Source of the DNA: Typhlomys cinereus
Taxonomy: Eukaryota > Chordata > Mammalia > Rodentia > Platacanthomyidae
Reading direction: 5' to 3'
Length of the DNA stretch: 64,000 bases
Assembly: GCA_023101885.1 (NCBI GenBank)
Contig: JALPQD010000160.1
Coordinates: forward strand, 1,736,001-1,800,000
This document shows, piece by piece, positions 40,201 to 46,200 of the stretch. Numbering within the stretch: position 1 is the stretch's first letter; each line of letters opens with the position of its first letter. The position numbers and the translations under genes were made by a program. Below the pieces are notes generated by a model. It saw nothing but the letters and a program-made list of their open reading frames with translations. It was not told the origin of the DNA and ran no database searches.

Positions 40201-43200
40201 TTAGTCACCTGTGTACTATCTGATTCCACTTGGACTAAATGTGAAAATAGGCAGAACTGATCTGTAATAATAGAACAGCAGGGATGAAGTGGGGAAGAGT
40301 TATTTGAAAGGGATCCAAGGTGGGGAAATACTGTGTCTTGATTGCGGGTATTGAGTAGGTAAATAAAATTTGTGCAAAACTCAGAAACTGCAATTAAACA
40401 CTGAGAATTTCACTAAGTGTACTTCACTTTAAAAGAAAGCGATCTTTCAAAGCTAACAGCCGAACATTAAATATCCTGGCATTCCAAAGCTGCCTTTTCA
40501 TTAACCATAGTGGCTTCATTTATACTCTAATGGTCTCACATGTTTTTCGCAGAATGAAGCAAATAAAATCAAGAAGGAAGCTGCAGATCTGGAGCGTTTG
40601 CTTGACCAGAAGTTAAAGGATTATGAGGACCTCAGAGAAGACATGAGAGGAAAGGAGTTCGAAGTAAAGGACCTTCTGGAGAGGGGAAAAGCCGAACAGC
40701 AGGTTGGTTTGGTTGGCCCGTAGCTGCGGCCGAGGCACTCAGACCAGGCATTCAAGTTTCGGGGCTGCAAATCTTAGAGCTGCAGCTTTGAGGCACCTTG
40801 TCTGATGGGCGAGGGAGGGTTGGCAGATGTGGAGGGTCCAAGCTCTGACCTGCCGTGCGTTTGCAGACTGCTGACCAACTACTAGCCCGAGCTGATGCTG
40901 CAAAGGCCCTCGCGGAAGAAGCTGCTAAAAAGGGACGCAATACCTTACAGGAAGCCAACGACATTCTCAACAACCTCAAAGGTAGGCAGAGCCCGCAGCA
41001 GCCACTCACCGCGTGCTTTCTCCATTCAGGAGAGTTGGGATTTTTTTTTTTTCTTCTTTTTTGTTTTTAGCATGATTCTCTCCGAAGATGATACCTCTTA
41101 GATTGCTTGGTCTTTTATCACAGTTAATTCATTTCCAACACCTCCTTTTCTTCCCCATTTTCATGTGTTGGGGGTGCATATGTGCATGCATGTGTGTATT
41201 CATGTTTACATGTATGGGGGTGACAAATGGGAGGTGCATGTGTGTGCATGTGGAAGCCTGAGATCAGGGATCATCTTGAATCACTCCTCATCTTTATTCT
41301 ATTGAAATAGAGTCTCTTAATCAAACCCAGAGCTCGCTGATACGGCTAGTGTGGCAAGCCAGCTTGCTCTGGGAATTCCCTACTGCTGCTTTCAGAGACT
41401 GGCACTGCTGGTGGGCTGCCATACCTCCACCCTAGCATTTTACATGAGATCCAGGATGTGAATTCCAGTCTTTTTGCTTGCATGAGCCAGCTCCCAGCTC
41501 CCTCCCTGCTTTTTTTTAATGCTGCTGTATTTCAGAGAAAAATCTGAATGTATGTGTTCTTCAGTTTAAAAACCAGAGAAAGAGTGTGTGCTAGGGGGTG
41601 AGCTGTCACAGTAGACTAACACATGCAACCGGCATATGCCTGTCGAGCTGACTCATGCTGGTAAATGGACATTAGTTTTTTTTGTTTGTTTTTGCCATTG
41701 TTAGCTGATTCTTTGTTTTCTCTTTCTTTATCCCAAATAAAAATGTTCCTAATTCACCTCTGACCAAAATAATAGGTTCTGTAATAATATTAAGATAATC
41801 ATAGGTTTTTATATTTGTAAAATAATCACAGGGTTTATGGCTGAGGGTTGAGAGTATGGACTTTGGTTTCAGCAGGTCTGGGTCCGAGTCCCTGTTGTAA
41901 AGATTAGCATCTTTCCATATTAGTTTCTCTCACTTATTAAAAAGCAAGCAGTGGAGCTGCAGAGATGACTCGGTGGTTAAAGCCTTTGCCTTGCAAACAA
42001 AAGGACCAAAGTTCAGGTCCCAGATCCCACACAAAACACCAGTGGAAATGGCAGGGACCTGAACTTCTAGCTCTGGAAGGTGGAGCCTGGGAAACCCCAG
42101 AGTAGGCAGTGTCTTCCTACCCCCTTCCCCTCCACATACACATGAAAAAAAGAGACTTGCAGTTCCTGTTACACAGAGGCAGAAAGCTCTGAACTCAGCG
42201 CCTGACACACAGGACACACTAAAGAGATGGCGGCTGCAGTCCTGGTAGTGATGACCTCCTTGGTGCTCTTCAAGAAAGTGACTTTTCAAATGAGAATTCT
42301 TTTCCCAGAAACAGATGTGCACTCATGTGACTGTTCTTGGGAAATCTGTGTGCGACTTTGCTCTTCTAAGATTTCAGCCTAGTTAGGCTTCGTTGCTTTC
42401 CTGCACCGGTTTTTTATCACTCATCACACAAATTCCAGTTGCAGCTCTGTGAACGGGCCCTTGTTGCCGTGCAGTTCAAATGCGTACCTTGACCTGCTTG
42501 TAGATTTCGATAGACGCGTGAACGACAACAAGACGGCTGCAGAGGAGGCTCTGCGGAGGATTCCCGCCATCAACCGGACCATCGCGGAGGCCAACGAGAA
42601 GACGAGGGAAGCGCAGCTGGCGCTGGGCAACGCTGCAGCGGATGCCACCGAGGCCAAGAACAAGGCCCATGAGGCCGAGCGCATCGCCACTGCTGTCCAG
42701 AAGGTGAGCGGCCTTCTGAGCACAGCCCCTGCGCTCTCGCTTCAGCCACTGCCCATCCCTAAGCCGCTGGAGGGTTGTTCCTCTGCTCCAGTAAGACCGT
42801 CTTGAACCAGTATTGTCTGCCCACCACCCGCGGAGATTTTTACTGTCTCCATTTGGCTCTGAGTTATCAGGAGAGGGGTGCCTTCGGAGCACCGTTAAGC
42901 TCCTGCCCAGAAAATAATACACATGCTTCCTGAACCTGGACAGTCGTGTGGTATGATAAGCCCTTAATCAGCAGGGATTACAAAGCCCTGTGATCCTTTT
43001 TTTTATTAATTGTGAGAGACAGAAGGGGGAAAGGAAGACAAAAGCATTGCATGCAGGTCATGGTGCACGAATGTCAAGGTCAGAAGACAGTGACAACTTT
43101 GAGATGTCAGTTCTTTCCTTCCACCACATAGGCTTCTAAGGAGGGAACTCAGGTTACCACTGAGCTGTCTTGCTTAAGAGATTCTTAACTCTGATCTTAT

Positions 43201-46200
43201 AAAAACTAATTTTTAGGGGAATAGGACATAAACCCATTTTGTTTGTATCTGAAAAATTCTGTTACAAAAAAGGAGCAATTTCTTTAGGCTGGCTTTTTAC
43301 TATTTAAAGATTACTATGTTTTATTCAAAGGAGAGATTGGAGCTTATTTTAAAATTATGTGCCAGAGAATCAGAAAAATTTAATTTAGAAGAGCTGACTT
43401 TGTGGACTGGCAAAATAGTTCAGTGGGTAAGGTACCCGCTCGCAAAACCTGGTGAGACGTGACTTCCGAAAGTTGTCCTGAGACTTTAACCCACGAACCA
43501 TGGTGTGCATGTGTGCATCTTCTCTCTCATTCTCGCTCAGACAAACAGATGTTTAAGAAAGTACTTAAAAGACAAGTTGGCTTTTGGGTTAGCCATATTT
43601 CATAAAACGATCATATTTTAGGATGTGTATGGTCTTTTAGTACATATGGCAGACTCCCAAGAATAGTCAGGCTAGCTTTAATATTAAAATATACTCAAGC
43701 GGAAAAGTCAAGTCACTATATTATCCTGAAAAGTATACAGAATTCAGTTTTTATCATTTGCCATCTGTGTGACCTAAACCACAAAAAGTTATAATAAAGC
43801 AGAAAATTCCAAAGGTCAAAGGAGAGAATACAGATAAAAGTGCCTTAAGAAATGTAAAAATTTTTAAATTAGAACCCAGTAGATGAGCATGTAGGTCACA
43901 AGATGGTAGAAATCATGTGACTCTTTCCGGATTGCATTTTGAGCCCTTTTACAAGTTATGAAAGGTGTATGAGCACGCTTTGGAAAAAGCATGTTTTTTT
44001 GTTGTTCTGTTTTGGTTTGGACCGTTTTTCTTCTTCTTCTTCTTCACAATTTGCTTCTTGGTGCCTAGAATGCTACCAGCACCAAGGCCGATGCTGAGAG
44101 AACTTTTGCAGAAGTCACAGATCTGGATAATGAGGTGAACAGTATGCTGAGGCAGCTGGAGGAGGCCGAGGGTGAGCTGAAGAGAAAGCAGAACGACGCT
44201 GAGCAGGACATGATGATGGCGGGCATGGTAAGAGCCCAGCGTGCTGGGGCTGTGGGCGCAGTGTCGTTCCCCCCCCCCCCCAGGCCCCCTCCATGAAGTC
44301 TTTGTCTCATGAGCTCAGTTTTCACTTCATTTTCTGGTCAAGCATTGGGTTAGTGGCTTCTGTAGAATTTGGACCTTCTGCCAGGAACTGATGCTGTACA
44401 ACTGTCCCATCTTAAAGCTGCCCTCAGTTGGAAGCAAAGCATCATCTTACAGTTTGGAGGTTTCAGAAGACTTAAAGTGTTTGGATTTTTAAATGGGTCA
44501 GTCATCCACGGTATAAAATCAGAGAAGAATAAAAGGGAATAAATACAGTTACATGCTCATTTCCTTTCTAGTTCTTCCAGCAGCTTGCTGCTTAGGGATA
44601 AACACCAGTTTCTTCCACATAAGAATGTGGGGGGGGGGTACATGTGTGGTGTGTTTATATGTATGTGTTTGCACATGTGTGCAGGCCATGTACAGGTGCG
44701 CGTATGTGGAAGCTAGAGTTTGACATTGGGTGTCTTCCTCAGTTTGTGCACCACTTTATTTACTGAGGCGGGGTCTCTGACTGAGCCCAGAGTTCATCAG
44801 TGAGCTAGTCTGGGTCTCCTCCCTGTCTGCTTCCCTGCGTGCCTGCCTGTGTTCTTTCTGTGCGGCTGCTGGGAGTCAGACTCTGGTTCTTACATTTGTG
44901 TGGTAAGCGCTTTTATCTCCATTTCCCCAGCTCCACTGAAACGTACCAAGCTTACGCCTAGGTTAGTTAGTTTTCACCTTCTGTGATGACGTGTGTCACA
45001 CCATTTATAACAAAATCAATTTGTGGCTACATGACACATGGAAGAATTAGGGTCTGTTTTCCTGTCCCATGCTGTATTCTGTTTTAGAATGAACTCAGCA
45101 CAGGGCTAGCTAGCATGACTCTCCTTCCCAATTTTGTTAGCAGCCACAGGGCAATACATCTCTTGCATATTTGTGAGCTTGTTTATTTGTGTATTTATAG
45201 CAATAAGGAAGGACCCTTGGCTGTGTGTCTTTTTCTAACCTTGGGATAGAAAGGAGAAATATGGGGCCTGGGGAAGTGATATCCAGGTACCTCCCCTTGC
45301 TAACGCCTGAATTTTTTTTGTTGTTTGTTTGTTCGAATGGTCCTCTAATTTTTAATGAAGCAGCAAAGCCCAGATGCAAATTCCCATGAATTAGCAGTAA
45401 ACATTTCTCTTATGGTCTGAGGGGCTGTGGACTTCATTTTTGATAGAAATATTTAAAGCCTTTCGAGGTAAAATAAAGGGTATGTTCTTTTGGGGCTCCA
45501 AAAAAGGATATGGGCTTAGTTCAAAGGGTGGAAAGAAAACACATCTTTTATTACTTTTGGAAAAAAACTTTTGGGGAGTGTCGACCACTCCCTTATACAC
45601 TGCCCCATCTGTATTTGGGTGACGTCCATTCTGCCTGTCCAGCACTCAAGACAGAACCTCCTGATCCATAATGTATGTTTTTTTTAACCACACGGTGACA
45701 GTTACAATTCTTCCTGGAAGAGGAGGCCGATTAAACACATGGGGTTGCTCTGGCCGGCCACGCAGCTCCTGGCGCCTCTCCGGGGAGGGGGGGTGCTGTG
45801 CAGGCTCAAGTGAGAGCAGCTGCCATTTGAGCGGAGATCAATCATTTATTTGTGAAAGATTTTTTTTTAAACTTTATTTTTGTTTTTAAAATTTTTCACA
45901 TTGTTTTGCTAACCAAATGTTTGCTTTGTCTCAACCCCAAAACAGGGAAAATAATTACATGTAGGAAGCTCACAGCCACTCATTTATGCCTTAACTAGAT
46001 TTACTTGTGAGAGCATCTGTTTTCTGATGTTTAGACACTTCCTCTTCCCCTGCTGTTTCCTGTGACTCATGCTCAGTGTATTTGTTCAGGTTTCATGGAA
46101 CTTTCCCAAATATATTTACCTTTGGTTGACTTTTTAATTGTCCATTGCGTTGTCCCCAACAAGTGTGTGTGTGTGTGTGCGCGCCCACACCTGTGAGTGC

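Larger units (their letters stand above)
40982..42503 (+). other. LAMC1 intron 24
   Basis: Contains an antisense B4-like SINE (about 41160-41505) and a sense tRNA-derived SINE (41950-42145). Acceptor CTTGTAG. Confidence 0.87.
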
